A stretch of 64,000 nucleotides of DNA, from the NCBI GenBank assembly GCA_963722585.1, contig CAVRNU010000012.1:286321-350320 (forward strand), written 5' to 3'. Made by a program: the position numbers and the translations under genes. The stretch comes from KBS-96 sp963722585 (GTDB lineage Bacteria; Acidobacteriota; Terriglobia; Bryobacterales; Bryobacteraceae). How positions within the stretch are numbered: position 1 is the stretch's first letter; each line of letters opens with the position of its first letter. Under the pieces are notes generated by a model that saw nothing but the letters and a program-made list of their open reading frames with translations, searched no databases and was not told the origin of the DNA. Positions 17,816 through 27,597 of the stretch are shown one piece after another.

Positions 17816-17862
17816 ATTGGGTTTGAGCATGATCGATTCGCGGTTAGGAGGACCGCGAATTC

Positions 17863-18792
17863 ATGCGAAAGCAGCATACGAGAAAGAAACGCCGCGTCCC
17901 GCCAAAAACCGTGTTGCGGCTGCCGGATCTTGACCAGGCGAAATCGGCGGTCCTAAACAGTCTCACGTCCGCCGACGCGCAGCGCGGGTACCGGCACGCC
18001 ATTGACGAGTTCGTCGAATGGTACTGCTCTGAACCGCCACTCTCTTTCAACCGCAACGTTGTGCTCCGATACCGAGTTCACCTCGAGTCTCGTAACCTCG
18101 CGCCCGGCACTATCAACCTCCGACTCGGTGCTGTGCGACGGCTCGCATACGAAGCTTCTGATTGCGGCCTCCTTAGCGCTGACCTGGCGGCTGCGATAGG
18201 GCGAGTGAAGGGCGTCAAGAAGATCGGCGTGCGACTCGGGAACTGGCTTCTGCCAGATCAGGCAAGCGGGATCTCGCGCTCCTGGCCATTCTGGTCGCGT
18301 GCGGCCTACGGCGGCACGAAGCGGTCGAGTTAAACGTCTCGCATCTGCAGCAACGAGAGGATCACTGGGCCATCGTTGACTTGATCGGCAAAGCCGCTCA
18401 CCATCAGGACGATCCCAGTACCGGGCTCGGTTAAGGACTTGATAGACGATTGGTTGCACGCAGCCCGAGTGTCGAGCGGCAGGATATTCAGAAGGGTAAC
18501 CCGTGCTGGTACCGTCTGGGGTAACGGGCTGAGCGAGAAGGTCGTCTGGCATGTGGTCAAACAGTATGCAGCGAAGGCTGGTATTGAGAAGCTTGCTCCC
18601 CACGATCTTCGGCGGACTTGCGCCAGGCTCTGTCATGTTGCCGGCGGCGAGTTGGAACAGATTCAATTTCTGCTTGGCCATGTCAGCGTACAAACAACTG
18701 AACAATATCTGGGCTGCAAGCAGAGGATCCGCAACGTCGTAAACGACCGAATCGGCATTCAGCCGAGACATCGGCCCAGTTCGGACCCGTAA
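17863..18792 (+). pseudogene. tyrosine recombinase (phage integrase family), frameshifted
   Basis: Three pieces in different frames form one recombinase. 17863 to about 18262 has the N-terminal core-binding domain (YRHAIDEFVEWYCSEPP, LAPGTINLRLGAVRRLAYEA). About 18263-18393 has ALLAILVACGLRRHEAVELN. About 18394-18792 has IRTIPVPGSVKDLIDDWLH, then HDLRRTCARLCH, LLGHVSVQTTEQYLG. The catalytic Arg (GLRRHE), Lys (IGKAAH), His-x-x-Arg, His (LGH) and Tyr are all still recognisable, so decay by two small shifts looks fairly recent. A GGAGG-like site precedes the ATG. It no longer makes a full enzyme. Confidence 0.8.
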
Positions 18793-18862
18793 TGGACGGG
18801 CTGCCGACAAATCAGGAGCGGCTCGTAAACATTCACGGCCAGAGAGCCTTACGAAACCAATT

Positions 18863-19306
18863 TCATTTCGCTTTTGGGCCTGCCGTCATATAGAACTTGT
18901 ATTCGTCATCGTGCGTGATCTGAAACCCAAGTCGTTTGTATAGCCCTAGAGCTGGATTGATCTTCATGACACCCAAAGTCAGGACTTTCGACTGCTCTCT
19001 GGCTGAGTCGATGAGGGCCTTAATTACGCGTGTACCGATGCCCCTCCGCTGCATCGCTGGGACCACGTAGATTGACCCTAGAAAAATCGTCTGGTGCTCA
19101 TTCCGACGCTGAATCCAACCGACGTCCAGCCCGTCGGCGGTTATGATGCTGACCTCGCCAGGACTAAACCAACCGGCAAAGCTGGCTTCCTGACGATTCT
19201 GGTCCCATCCGAAAACGCGCTCGATGGCCCAGCGCATTGTTTCAAAATAAAGTTGTCGTGCGAACTCGAAGTCCCGTACGTTGTAGGGTCTGAGACTCAC
19301 ATCCAT
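18863..19306 (-). CDS. GNAT-family N-acetyltransferase
   Basis: The product is about 147 residues from ATG 19306; an in-frame GTG at 19330 would add eight. It has GNAT landmarks: SLRPYNVRDFEFARQLY, strand IFLGSIYVVPAMQRRGIGTR (acetyl-CoA pyrophosphate loop RRGIGT), VLTLGVMKINPALGLYKRLG, and a closing strand FQITHDDEYKFYM. It transfers an acetyl group from acetyl-CoA to an unknown amine. It lies between the recombinase remnant and the propeller gene, inside the pair of direct repeats, and so may be passenger DNA. Confidence 0.85.
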   Translation of the reverse strand: MDVSLRPYNVRDFEFARQLYFETMRWAIERVFGWDQNRQEASFAGWFSPGEVSIITADGLDVGWIQRRNEHQTIFLGSIYVVPAMQRRGIGTRVIKALIDSAREQSKVLTLGVMKINPALGLYKRLGFQITHDDEYKFYMTAGPKAK

Positions 19307-19490
19307 AACAAATTCTAGATTACGCGCCACACGGAGAATGGCCGCCTCAGTGCCAGGCCGGCGCTCATTTGACGAGTGGCCGACCGTTCGGGACTTGGCA
19401 ACTTTGCTCTACGCTGGGCCGTCGGCGAGTAACTCAATCCTTGCAAGCTAATAACTGAATTGGGAGCAAGCCTGAGCTGTTCGATTTTGG

Positions 19491-20438
19491 TCAACAGATT
19501 AAAACGGAACTCGGGGTCGGTAGTTCGCTGCTGCTCCGTGACCAAGCCAGCCCCAACTCAGTTGACAGGTACAGGGTGCCAGCTCTGTCAACCACCACAA
19601 TCGTTGAGCCGTTTGTGGCGATGCAACCTGTGTCGGCGATACCGCTGATCCACTTAGGCAGGCCATCTTCGACGGCCACTATGTCTCCATCCGGTCTGAT
19701 CGGCCGACGATAAATTCTTCCCTGGGTCGCAAAGTGATCTGTCGACGCGGAGACAAGAATGTCATCGCCCGAGAACGCTACCGCAGAGCAGTACGATGCG
19801 TGTAGGCCGTCGCGTTCTATGGTCCACGTTGCTCCTGCGTCGCGGCTAATGCAAAGGCCGATGGCGGACGCCGCGACGACGATGTCCGGATCTGTCTGGT
19901 GCGCGCGCACCTCATGAACATCGCTGTTGATATATATGGTGGGCTGCCAGCTTCTTCCGCCATCCATTGACCGCGGAATGCCCCCCACATGAACGTTAGC
20001 GAACATTATTGTCCCATCCGAGTTTGCCGCAACCGAGCGAATGCCTAGCGGTGGCCCGAGACGCTGCCCATTAACAATTGCCGAACCAGCAAACCAAGCA
20101 TTCCGCCCCGCGACGTTGTCGAAACCATCGATAGGATCGAGGATACCGCCCCCATGGCTCAGCCGTAGCATGCGTGCATCGTCCGTTCCTACGTAGATGG
20201 CGTCTCTAACAGCCATGCAGCACGAAAGCTCGAACTCGCTTGTAGCAACGGTTGCCCATTCGCCGCTTGGCGCACGCCTGCACAGCGAATGTCGGCCGAC
20301 AATGGCGAGCGCACCGCCGCCTCCATCCGGTGCGAGCCCTCTGACGGGCTGGCTCGCAATCTCTTGCGTGCGCCCATCGCCGGTGACTGCGAACAGCCCA
20401 TCGTCCCACGTTGCCACAAGTATGGTCGGTTTCGTCAC
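19491..20438 (-). CDS. BNR/YCF48-like beta-propeller protein
   Basis: The 315-residue protein has repeated blades with Asp-box-like turns: SMDGGRSWQPTIY, SRDAGATWTIERDG, and a degenerate STELGLAWSRS, each preceded by a strand such as DIVVAASAIGLCI. These are typical of BNR/sortilin-like six- or seven-bladed propellers. No signal peptide or catalytic residue is recognised. Proteins of this kind act as binding scaffolds or stability factors, but no role can be assigned here. It lies inside the direct-repeat pair next to the virion cluster. Confidence 0.75.
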   Translation of the reverse strand: MTKPTILVATWDDGLFAVTGDGRTQEIASQPVRGLAPDGGGGALAIVGRHSLCRRAPSGEWATVATSEFELSCCMAVRDAIYVGTDDARMLRLSHGGGILDPIDGFDNVAGRNAWFAGSAIVNGQRLGPPLGIRSVAANSDGTIMFANVHVGGIPRSMDGGRSWQPTIYINSDVHEVRAHQTDPDIVVAASAIGLCISRDAGATWTIERDGLHASYCSAVAFSGDDILVSASTDHFATQGRIYRRPIRPDGDIVAVEDGLPKWISGIADTGCIATNGSTIVVVDRAGTLYLSTELGLAWSRSSSELPTPSSVLIC

Positions 20439-20560
20439 GGATTACCTTTCTTTTCCAGTTGTCGCTGGCTATCAGAGTTGTTGAACAAGGCCACGCGTTG
20501 TCTGGAACGAGCCATTGTGATTCGGCCAACGTGAACGCCCAATTAATGATTCTCCCGCAA

Positions 20561-20630
20561 AGTCGCCAAGGGTTTAGGAACGGCTTGAAGGTTGTTTCCG
20601 GATTGTTGTCGGGTAACGCGCAATCCGGAA
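20561..20630 (+). repeat. ~70-bp direct repeat, right copy
   Basis: This copy begins AGTCGCCAAGGGTTTA like the one at 17745 and ends TTCCGGATTG...ACGCGCAATCCGG. The ends CCGGATTG and CAATCCGG form a perfect 8-bp stem around a 15-base loop. It lies 84 bp before the stop of the last virion gene, in the 275-bp gap 20439-20713, which holds nothing else recognised. Confidence 0.6.
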
Positions 20631-20713
20631 GCTACCTCGTCTAATGTCGCCCCTAATGCGAGCGCCCCAGCGAGTCTGTCCGCTTCCGGCAAGGCTGAAT
20701 GACGTTTGGCATA

Positions 20714-23674
20714 TCACGCGGCGCGCTTGCTCCAGCGTTGCTGAAGAAATGGAGGAAGCGGATATCCGATGAGGCAAAACTCGTCGAGCGCGAACAACAC
20801 GATCGACTCCATGCCTTCCGCCTGCGCCAGATCCGCTTCTTTCATCCAGGCAGTTTCGGCGTCGGTGATGCCGACCAAATGGCTCCGTTGCCCCGCTGGA
20901 AAACCCAAACTGGCGCCGATCTGAAGGCACGTTAAGCTCGCATCCAGGCTGCGGCCCGGCAAAAGCTGGTCAACCGCGGGCGGCAGCGCAAACGTTAGAC
21001 CTTCGGTTTTGAAGCAAGTAAGATTGGACGGCGTCCAATCGCTCGTTGGCAGATTTACAGCGCCATTGAATGGATAGACCGTGTTGTCGTTGACGTCACC
21101 CGGGTAGAGAACTTCGTATCGCGCATTCGGATACGCCGCTCGTAAAGCCGTTCTGATTGCAGCCGTAAAGTCCCCGAGAAGTTTCTGCAACAGCTGGGCC
21201 TCGCGCGGAAACTGTGAAACGGCGACTGTTCCGCTTGGGATGGTTCCCATCTGCGCGTTATATTGCGTCGTAAACTGCTGCTGCGTGTACGCGTCGTAAT
21301 AAGGCATGCCCGAGGCATCCGGAAAATACCACCACTGCACTTCGCCCGACTGCAGATAAGGGATCATTCCTGCTGCGGATTGCAGACTAGCCATGCTCGT
21401 ATAGACGCCTTCCCAGAACGCGAGGCTCGTGGGCGAAAAATTTGTCTGAATGGAAGGCGTGGACAGAATGGCCGGCGCGCCATCCGGATAATTTTGCGCC
21501 ATACCGGCCGAAGCTGTGGGGTCGACATGGGCCAGCTCGGTGCTGAACGTAGCGACACAATCAATTCCATAGCCATTCAAGGCTGCGAAGAACGCAGAGG
21601 ACCAGTCGCGGCAAGCTCGATTCATGCGTTGCGGATATGTTAAGTCCGTGCGCCAGTAATCGGTGAGAACCTGGATCCCGTCGGTTGCCGCATATCCAAC
21701 ATCGGTGCCTGGCGTTCCGCCCTCCAATGACGTTGACGATAACGATACAGATACGTTGCCATTCGGATTCGAGCTTGCTATTGCAAGAGGCCCCTGTGGA
21801 TTGGCTGGGTCGGTTTGAATAAATCGCCAAGTAATGGTCACGACGTTTCCATTGGCCGAGGCCCAGACCGAGGTTGTGCCCTGATTGATGCGCTGTGCCA
21901 GTGCTATCGCAATCGTTGCCGCCGTGTCATCCGGCAAGTTCAAATGTTGAAGCGTAGTAATCGAGGGCGCCGACCCGAAGTCGATTTCCGTGTACCCGGT
22001 TGGACTCGATGTCGCCGTCACCGTCACCGTCACCGTCGCGAACTGCTGACCCGGCCGCGTCAATTCGTACCACCAGATTGCGCCTACGTAGTGATTCACT
22101 CTTCCCAGAAAACCCAGCTTCCAAATCAACCACGCGGTTCGCTCCGGCGCTAGGGCCTGGGAGTGCAACGTATCCCAGTCGGTAGCGAGTGCGAGCTCCG
22201 ATTGCCCGGCAATGTCGGGCAAGTTCTGCGAAGGGTACGCGATCTCGAGAAAATCGAAATACAGCGGATACGGCCCGGTATTGCTGGGATTGTCGCCCGC
22301 CGACTGACCTGCTTGTGTGATGACGATCGTGTGATTGCCCGCTGCCACGCTTCCTAGCGGCACTCGCACGAGAACGTCTTCCGCGCCTAACGCGAGATTG
22401 AACGTTACTGGCGTGCCGCCATCGATAGTGACAGTCATCGCAGCCGCGCCCGTCAATCTCCGCGTTCCAATGTACAGTTGGTGCGTGGCAACTTCGCTAT
22501 AAGCAATCGTGCAAGTGGCGCCTTGTGTTTGCGTCCAGTGAATTCTGCTGCCCGAGTAATTACCAGGCGGAGCGACGGCCCAATCCGAAACGCCATTGGT
22601 ACTGCTGTATACAACAGATGGATCGGTGTCTTCGATTCGGCGGCTGCCCGGCCCTGCCACGGAATAGATACTGCTCGTGTCGGTCACCGTCCACTGTGAC
22701 ATGACAACTTGAAATTCCTCGCGTTGAAATGTTCCCGGTTGCAAGTCGGCCGCCCAGGTCCATCTCACCTTGCGCACATTATGCGTTGGCACGGTGACGT
22801 ATGGGATGGTACTCGCAAAGAATTGCGACGGGTCGGTAACTCCCTGCAGGTTTCCGAATGGCAGCGTCATTTGATACTGACTTGGAAATTGCCCGCCACT
22901 GAATGTAGCGGATTGCTGAACCCAGGATGTCTCGGAACCCGATTGTACGAATCCGTAGACGCCTACGCTATTCCCGTTGGCCCCCGTTTTGCCCGCAAAC
23001 GCCCCGGCTCCGACGTATGTGCAGGTAATGGTGTTGCCGGCGGCCGAGGCGGTGATGTCCTGGCTGCCTGTGTTGATTGCGTTGGCAAGGCCTGTTGCCA
23101 CGGCCTCAAGGGTCGTATCGGCAGCTGTTGGGGCGTAGTAATAGTGCTGCTCGATGGGAGCGCCGCTTGTCCCAACTGGCGCTGCAAACGTACCCATAAA
23201 GGCCAGGCCCACGCGCACTCCTGCCGTGACGGTGCCCGTCAAGGTCATCGTCACGCTGGCCGATTGATAAGACGAGCCCGGTGCGACGCTCCAGTATTGC
23301 GAGTCGGACAGACGAACGTAATAAACGGTATCGGTCCCATCGGCCTGAGGCACCCAAATCCGAAGATAGGGCCAGTCGAGCGAAGGATAAATATTAGATT
23401 CGAGAGGAACGCAGTTAGTGCGTTCCTCGATATAGCTCAATGTTAGCCCGCTCAAGTCGTTCGCGCCCAAATCCGGCAAATACCGTAGTAACGGATGCTC
23501 GAACGTGTTGTCGCGGTTCCACTCGACAACCGCCCAATCCCACTGATCGCGCCACGAGCCCGAAAGCGTGAAGCCGGTCGCGCTTGCATCGCTCATGGCC
23601 GCAATAGCGGAAGGTTGAAAGTAGTAGCACTGCAAGTCGCGATGCGGGCTGAACTTCAGTAATTGCTCCACCAT
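20714..23674 (-). CDS. large phage tail-tip/host-contact protein
   Basis: The product is 986 residues. It is the last gene of the virion cluster, 3 bp after the hub/fibre gene. The N-terminal ~100 residues (SGSWRDQWDWAVVEWNRDN, HPLLRYLPDL) are compact. The middle is rich in Ser/Thr/Gly beta repeats of carbohydrate-binding or Ig-like type (around 130-250 and 380-450). The C-terminal ~350 residues resemble a TIM-barrel glycosidase-like domain (WWYFPDASGMPYYD, RYEVLYPGDVND, a closing SIVLFALDEFCLIGYPLPPF). Such proteins sit at the tail tip of siphophage-like particles and bind the cell surface. I do not recognise the exact family. Confidence 0.7.
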   Translation of the reverse strand: MVEQLLKFSPHRDLQCYYFQPSAIAAMSDASATGFTLSGSWRDQWDWAVVEWNRDNTFEHPLLRYLPDLGANDLSGLTLSYIEERTNCVPLESNIYPSLDWPYLRIWVPQADGTDTVYYVRLSDSQYWSVAPGSSYQSASVTMTLTGTVTAGVRVGLAFMGTFAAPVGTSGAPIEQHYYYAPTAADTTLEAVATGLANAINTGSQDITASAAGNTITCTYVGAGAFAGKTGANGNSVGVYGFVQSGSETSWVQQSATFSGGQFPSQYQMTLPFGNLQGVTDPSQFFASTIPYVTVPTHNVRKVRWTWAADLQPGTFQREEFQVVMSQWTVTDTSSIYSVAGPGSRRIEDTDPSVVYSSTNGVSDWAVAPPGNYSGSRIHWTQTQGATCTIAYSEVATHQLYIGTRRLTGAAAMTVTIDGGTPVTFNLALGAEDVLVRVPLGSVAAGNHTIVITQAGQSAGDNPSNTGPYPLYFDFLEIAYPSQNLPDIAGQSELALATDWDTLHSQALAPERTAWLIWKLGFLGRVNHYVGAIWWYELTRPGQQFATVTVTVTATSSPTGYTEIDFGSAPSITTLQHLNLPDDTAATIAIALAQRINQGTTSVWASANGNVVTITWRFIQTDPANPQGPLAIASSNPNGNVSVSLSSTSLEGGTPGTDVGYAATDGIQVLTDYWRTDLTYPQRMNRACRDWSSAFFAALNGYGIDCVATFSTELAHVDPTASAGMAQNYPDGAPAILSTPSIQTNFSPTSLAFWEGVYTSMASLQSAAGMIPYLQSGEVQWWYFPDASGMPYYDAYTQQQFTTQYNAQMGTIPSGTVAVSQFPREAQLLQKLLGDFTAAIRTALRAAYPNARYEVLYPGDVNDNTVYPFNGAVNLPTSDWTPSNLTCFKTEGLTFALPPAVDQLLPGRSLDASLTCLQIGASLGFPAGQRSHLVGITDAETAWMKEADLAQAEGMESIVLFALDEFCLIGYPLPPFLQQRWSKRAA

Positions 23675-23677
23675 AGC

Positions 23678-26600
23678 TTAGAACCTGATTGTCACCGTGA
23701 GATCGCGGCCGGGCGCGGTCAAACCGACTTGCGTGATATTGAGCTGGACGTTCTGACCACTCTGCAAAGTCGCGAGCGTGATTCCATCGACGATATTCGA
23801 CGTGGTTTGATTGGCCGGAATTGTTAGCGAACACCACAGGGTGGACCCCGTAAACAGTTGCAAATCGATGTCCTGATCCGCTGCCTGCGTGACACTCGCC
23901 CGTACGTCCCGCGCCGCATGCGAAGCTTCCACCATCAAAGGAGGCGCGGCATTCTGTTGAACCGCGAGAACACCTCCCACTTGAATGGCAAGCTGCCCGC
24001 CCGAGCAGGTTCTCAAGCCGGTCTCGGAGGTGCTCGTGTAACACTGTGTCACGGTCCGGCTGTTTCCGAGAGAATTGGTGACGTAAAATTGAGCCGCTGC
24101 CACTCGCACATCCGGTATCGAAACAGTATGCGCGAAGTTTTCAGATGCCGGATTTTCGAAGAAATCGCGAGCGAACGCCGCCACGAAAACACTTTCCGCA
24201 AGCGGCAGAACAGGATCACCGCTGTTATGGGTTGAAACCATCGAACCCAGAGCGCCTCGAACTACGATGCATGTGTTTGTCGAGGAGTTGTAACTCAACA
24301 CAGTCATGATTTCCGCGCCGATCTGCAGAGCCGGAGTCGCGGACTGAGAGGGCAGCGCCACGTTAAGCACCACGCTCGTCATCTGAGTATCCAATGCGTT
24401 CGAAAGCTGATACGGCGTCGGCATCTGGAGCTCATTGAAATAGGTGACCACGAGCGTTCCAGCCGTCACAGACCTCGTATTCGTCAAGGTGGCGTAACCC
24501 ACTTGAGAAAGAGTCAGATCTCCGCCGCCGGGTATATTCAAAACGTACGAAGGCGCGGGAGGAGTGTCCAGGTCGAGCTGGCTTCCTGCGTCGCCGCCGA
24601 CAACCCACCGTGTGACGGGACAGAGATCGGCGTTGCCTTCTTGGTCGCGAGCGTTTGCCCCGCGTCCGGTCACTTCCACAACCGTGCCCATCTGATTCGG
24701 TACTTGAAACTGAGCGGGGCTGGTCGAGGTCACCGCGCCAAACCGCCAGGAAGCTTCGGTGATCACGAAATTCGTCGTCGTATCGGGTATGACAGACCAT
24801 GCTGGCGTGACTGTTAACGTGGTGGCGGTGTTGCTCGAGATAGTGCGTTCCTGGCCCGTGCCGGTTCCGGCAATTAGCCGGACATTCATTCCTGCGTAGA
24901 CCGTTGGCGTCGCGTTCAAATCGGCGTTTGTAATTGTCGTCGAAGTGGCGCTCGTCGCCAGCACTGGCCCGGCGTACTCCAGGCGATAGTAGAAATTTGC
25001 ATGATCGAAGCTCGCATCAGGTGGCCCAACCGGTTCGTACGGGAGGCCTGTATCGACGAAGGTCGCCGCGAGCGGCTGCGCGGACGCAATTCGATAGAGC
25101 AGTTGAGGATTTGTCCCGCGATATACGTTAAACGTCGCTGCCGTGGAGGGAAAACTCAGGCTACCCAACGTCACCGCGTTCGTCGAGGTGCCGGTCGGAA
25201 CAGCGGCCGTAACCGTAAACGAGAGCATTCCTTCATTACCGCTTGCATCGCTCGCGCTCACTGCATAGTAATAGCTGGCGTTCCCGCTCAACGTGCCGCC
25301 CGTAGTTGCAAACGTTGGCGACAAACTCAACAGTGGCAGATTCGGGCCGTTCACCGGCGGCTGAGCCGGCTGCGTAAAGCTGACGCTTAGCGTGGTTGCG
25401 GCACTGCCGTCGGTCTGCTGAACTGATTGCTCCTGGATCCCGAAATCGGTCCCCCCGTTGGCATTGAAGGCCGTGCCAAGCAGCGGACGAGGCAGCGAAA
25501 CGCCGGCGTCGGGTTGCCTTCCCGCAGGGCTCCCGATCTGTGGATTGTCGCCGTACCAGACATCGTCGTGATATTGCGCGACGATTGTAACCGTTCGAAA
25601 GTTGGTCGAAGGAGTTAGCTTGGTGATCCGGAAAGGCACCCGGTTCAAGCCCTCCTTCTGGTATGTCATCGTGATAATGTCGCCTGGACGCAGCTTCAGT
25701 GCGCGAAAGCTCGTCTCGAATTCGATGAAGTAGTTGCCCGTAGTCAACTTGCCAAGCTGCATCGTGAGAATCCGGAACGCCTGGTTCGGATTCGGAAGCC
25801 CGAGCGCGGTAGACGTACTCGCCAGCTCGTATCCAATCAAGGTTTGGTCGGCATCGTCCACGACCGATAGACTGTCCTGTTGATATTCGTTCGTCTCGTC
25901 CTGGTATTCAACGCTAAGCCGGTTCGAAAGTTCGGCAAGCTGCCGCGACGTGACACGAACCGTCGATCTTCCATGCGCATCGCGCGCAATTCCAGAATAG
26001 GGGGCCGAGCCGTCGCTAAATTCGTAAGCGGGCCAGCCGCCGTCCAGAGTTTCAGTAGCATTGCTGCCGTCAGGAAGGGTTGGCTGTTGTGTGGCGATCG
26101 TCGCTTCGGGCAGCAGTTCCAAAAGCCCTGTAGCGTCATATCGAAGCATCAGACCGCAAGCGACGCGTATGCCCCGCACGATTTCCGCTGAACTCTTTCG
26201 TTTCGTAAGCATCAGGTTGCAGTGATAGCGCGGAACGGTAATCGGATTCCCGTTCAAATCGGTCGTCGAGATCAATTCATTGCAAAAAGCTGCGGTTTGC
26301 GCGAAAGTCGGAAGGTTAATCTCGTCTAGAGTCCAGCCGGCTCTCTGCAGGATATCGAGAACAATCCATGCAGGGTTGTTGGTGAAACCCGTTGTCAAGA
26401 AACTTCCGTCCGGATTGTATTGGTCAACGTGGATTCCCTGCAGCAATACCTCGATATGCGGAAGGTAGCCCCCGCTGTTGATTCGATTGGGAACCACAAC
26501 CGAAAGTGCCGCCATGCTGCCATGAGGGTCGCCCAGAGGTTTGCCATTCGAATCTACAAAATCCGGATTGAATGCGCCTGACGCATTGCCGAGACAGATC

Positions 26601-27589
26601 ACGTTGTACCATCCCGTAGCGCTCATGTCGGTGCCGTAGATGCCCTGTGGGATTTCGATGCCGCTCACAACAACCTTGAATATCTGGTCCACAACTCCCA
26701 TGCCGAGCAGCACTTCCATGTGAGTGAGGTTTCCGTCATTTCGCGCGAAGATGACGGGTGCCGCTAACCAACCCGTCCCGTAGACCATGGGAATGTAATC
26801 GTTGTACTTGGCAAGATTTTCGTCTACCCGCGAAGGTTTGTAATTCTTGTCCCCAAAGCCGCGCACCAGGACCGTCGATGGGATGTACTCGAGCCCTCCG
26901 AACCGCGATGTGGTGTTTCCATTTGCATCCGTACTGAACATGCCGAGCTGGACGCAGGTAGCCCGAGAATGATCGCACGATGTATAGGCCTGACCGTTGC
27001 TAAGATTGCCGAAACCTCCGGGCACGTCGGCCGAGTAACCGCAGCGATAGTAACGCGAGAAGCGATTTCCGTTCAGAGCCAGGCTCCGCTGGTCTGACGT
27101 TGTTGGGAAATTCCACGGGCATAACTGCTGGATTCTGGCATCCGGAAGGCCTACGCGCAGCAAGCTAAGCTTATTTGTAAAGGTAAGCTGCAGCGTATCT
27201 TCAGTAATTTCATCCGGATCGCCAGCAATACCGCGGAACACGATGGCGCTCTCAGTGGTTATCGTGCCGGCGGCGAGGTCAGCGAAGGCAAAGTAAACCG
27301 TAACCTGAGTTCCCTTCCAACCGAAGTCCACGTTTATCTCGGACAACATCGAGTCGGCGTTCGCCAAGACAAGCGAGACTTGCGCCACGGAATCCATCGC
27401 ATCGTCGGCCGATAACTGAAAGTCGAACAGATTATGCTTTAGCACGCGCCCAACGTAGTTTTGGCCGTTGAAAGTAATGGCGTGCGTGCTGAAGTATTGG
27501 TATCCGCCTCCGTTTGGCACGAGGCATTGAAACAGAAGTAGCGGACTATCTGCTTCCGTCAGTTCCTTAACCGTATTGATGGTAGACAT
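23678..27589 (-). CDS. fused tail hub (gpL-like) and central fibre (gpJ-like) protein
   Basis: The product is 1,303 residues. Residues 1-215 resemble DUF2163/BR0599-type tail hub proteins, including four cysteines (Cys157, Cys183, Cys205, Cys212; CPWNF, RCGY, TSC, ATC) where lambda gpL binds an iron-sulfur cluster. Residues about 250-700 look like the gpJ/Phage-tail_3 hub: VYGTGWLAAPVIFA, LLGMGVVDQIFKVVVSG, then NPAWIVLDILQRAGWTL and ACGLMLRYDATGLLELL. The C-terminal half is made of fibronectin-like beta domains (ASYYYAVSASDASGNEG, NVYRGTNPQLLYRI). It would form the tip complex under the distal tail ring. Two functions usually on separate genes are joined here. Confidence 0.75.
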   Translation of the reverse strand: MSTINTVKELTEADSPLLLFQCLVPNGGGYQYFSTHAITFNGQNYVGRVLKHNLFDFQLSADDAMDSVAQVSLVLANADSMLSEINVDFGWKGTQVTVYFAFADLAAGTITTESAIVFRGIAGDPDEITEDTLQLTFTNKLSLLRVGLPDARIQQLCPWNFPTTSDQRSLALNGNRFSRYYRCGYSADVPGGFGNLSNGQAYTSCDHSRATCVQLGMFSTDANGNTTSRFGGLEYIPSTVLVRGFGDKNYKPSRVDENLAKYNDYIPMVYGTGWLAAPVIFARNDGNLTHMEVLLGMGVVDQIFKVVVSGIEIPQGIYGTDMSATGWYNVICLGNASGAFNPDFVDSNGKPLGDPHGSMAALSVVVPNRINSGGYLPHIEVLLQGIHVDQYNPDGSFLTTGFTNNPAWIVLDILQRAGWTLDEINLPTFAQTAAFCNELISTTDLNGNPITVPRYHCNLMLTKRKSSAEIVRGIRVACGLMLRYDATGLLELLPEATIATQQPTLPDGSNATETLDGGWPAYEFSDGSAPYSGIARDAHGRSTVRVTSRQLAELSNRLSVEYQDETNEYQQDSLSVVDDADQTLIGYELASTSTALGLPNPNQAFRILTMQLGKLTTGNYFIEFETSFRALKLRPGDIITMTYQKEGLNRVPFRITKLTPSTNFRTVTIVAQYHDDVWYGDNPQIGSPAGRQPDAGVSLPRPLLGTAFNANGGTDFGIQEQSVQQTDGSAATTLSVSFTQPAQPPVNGPNLPLLSLSPTFATTGGTLSGNASYYYAVSASDASGNEGMLSFTVTAAVPTGTSTNAVTLGSLSFPSTAATFNVYRGTNPQLLYRIASAQPLAATFVDTGLPYEPVGPPDASFDHANFYYRLEYAGPVLATSATSTTITNADLNATPTVYAGMNVRLIAGTGTGQERTISSNTATTLTVTPAWSVIPDTTTNFVITEASWRFGAVTSTSPAQFQVPNQMGTVVEVTGRGANARDQEGNADLCPVTRWVVGGDAGSQLDLDTPPAPSYVLNIPGGGDLTLSQVGYATLTNTRSVTAGTLVVTYFNELQMPTPYQLSNALDTQMTSVVLNVALPSQSATPALQIGAEIMTVLSYNSSTNTCIVVRGALGSMVSTHNSGDPVLPLAESVFVAAFARDFFENPASENFAHTVSIPDVRVAAAQFYVTNSLGNSRTVTQCYTSTSETGLRTCSGGQLAIQVGGVLAVQQNAAPPLMVEASHAARDVRASVTQAADQDIDLQLFTGSTLWCSLTIPANQTTSNIVDGITLATLQSGQNVQLNITQVGLTAPGRDLTVTIRF

Positions 27590-27597
27590 GTCAATCC

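Noticed and set aside
17745..20630. integron cassette sites (attC) for the two repeats
   Set aside because: The repeats lack the R-box core sequences and imperfect long palindrome of attC; the recombinase remnant lacks the integron-integrase extra helix region as far as visible.
22709..23446. 245-codon plus-strand open frame within the tail-tip gene
   Set aside because: Shadow of a high-GC coding strand; no start signal or domain, and the opposite strand is clearly the virion operon.
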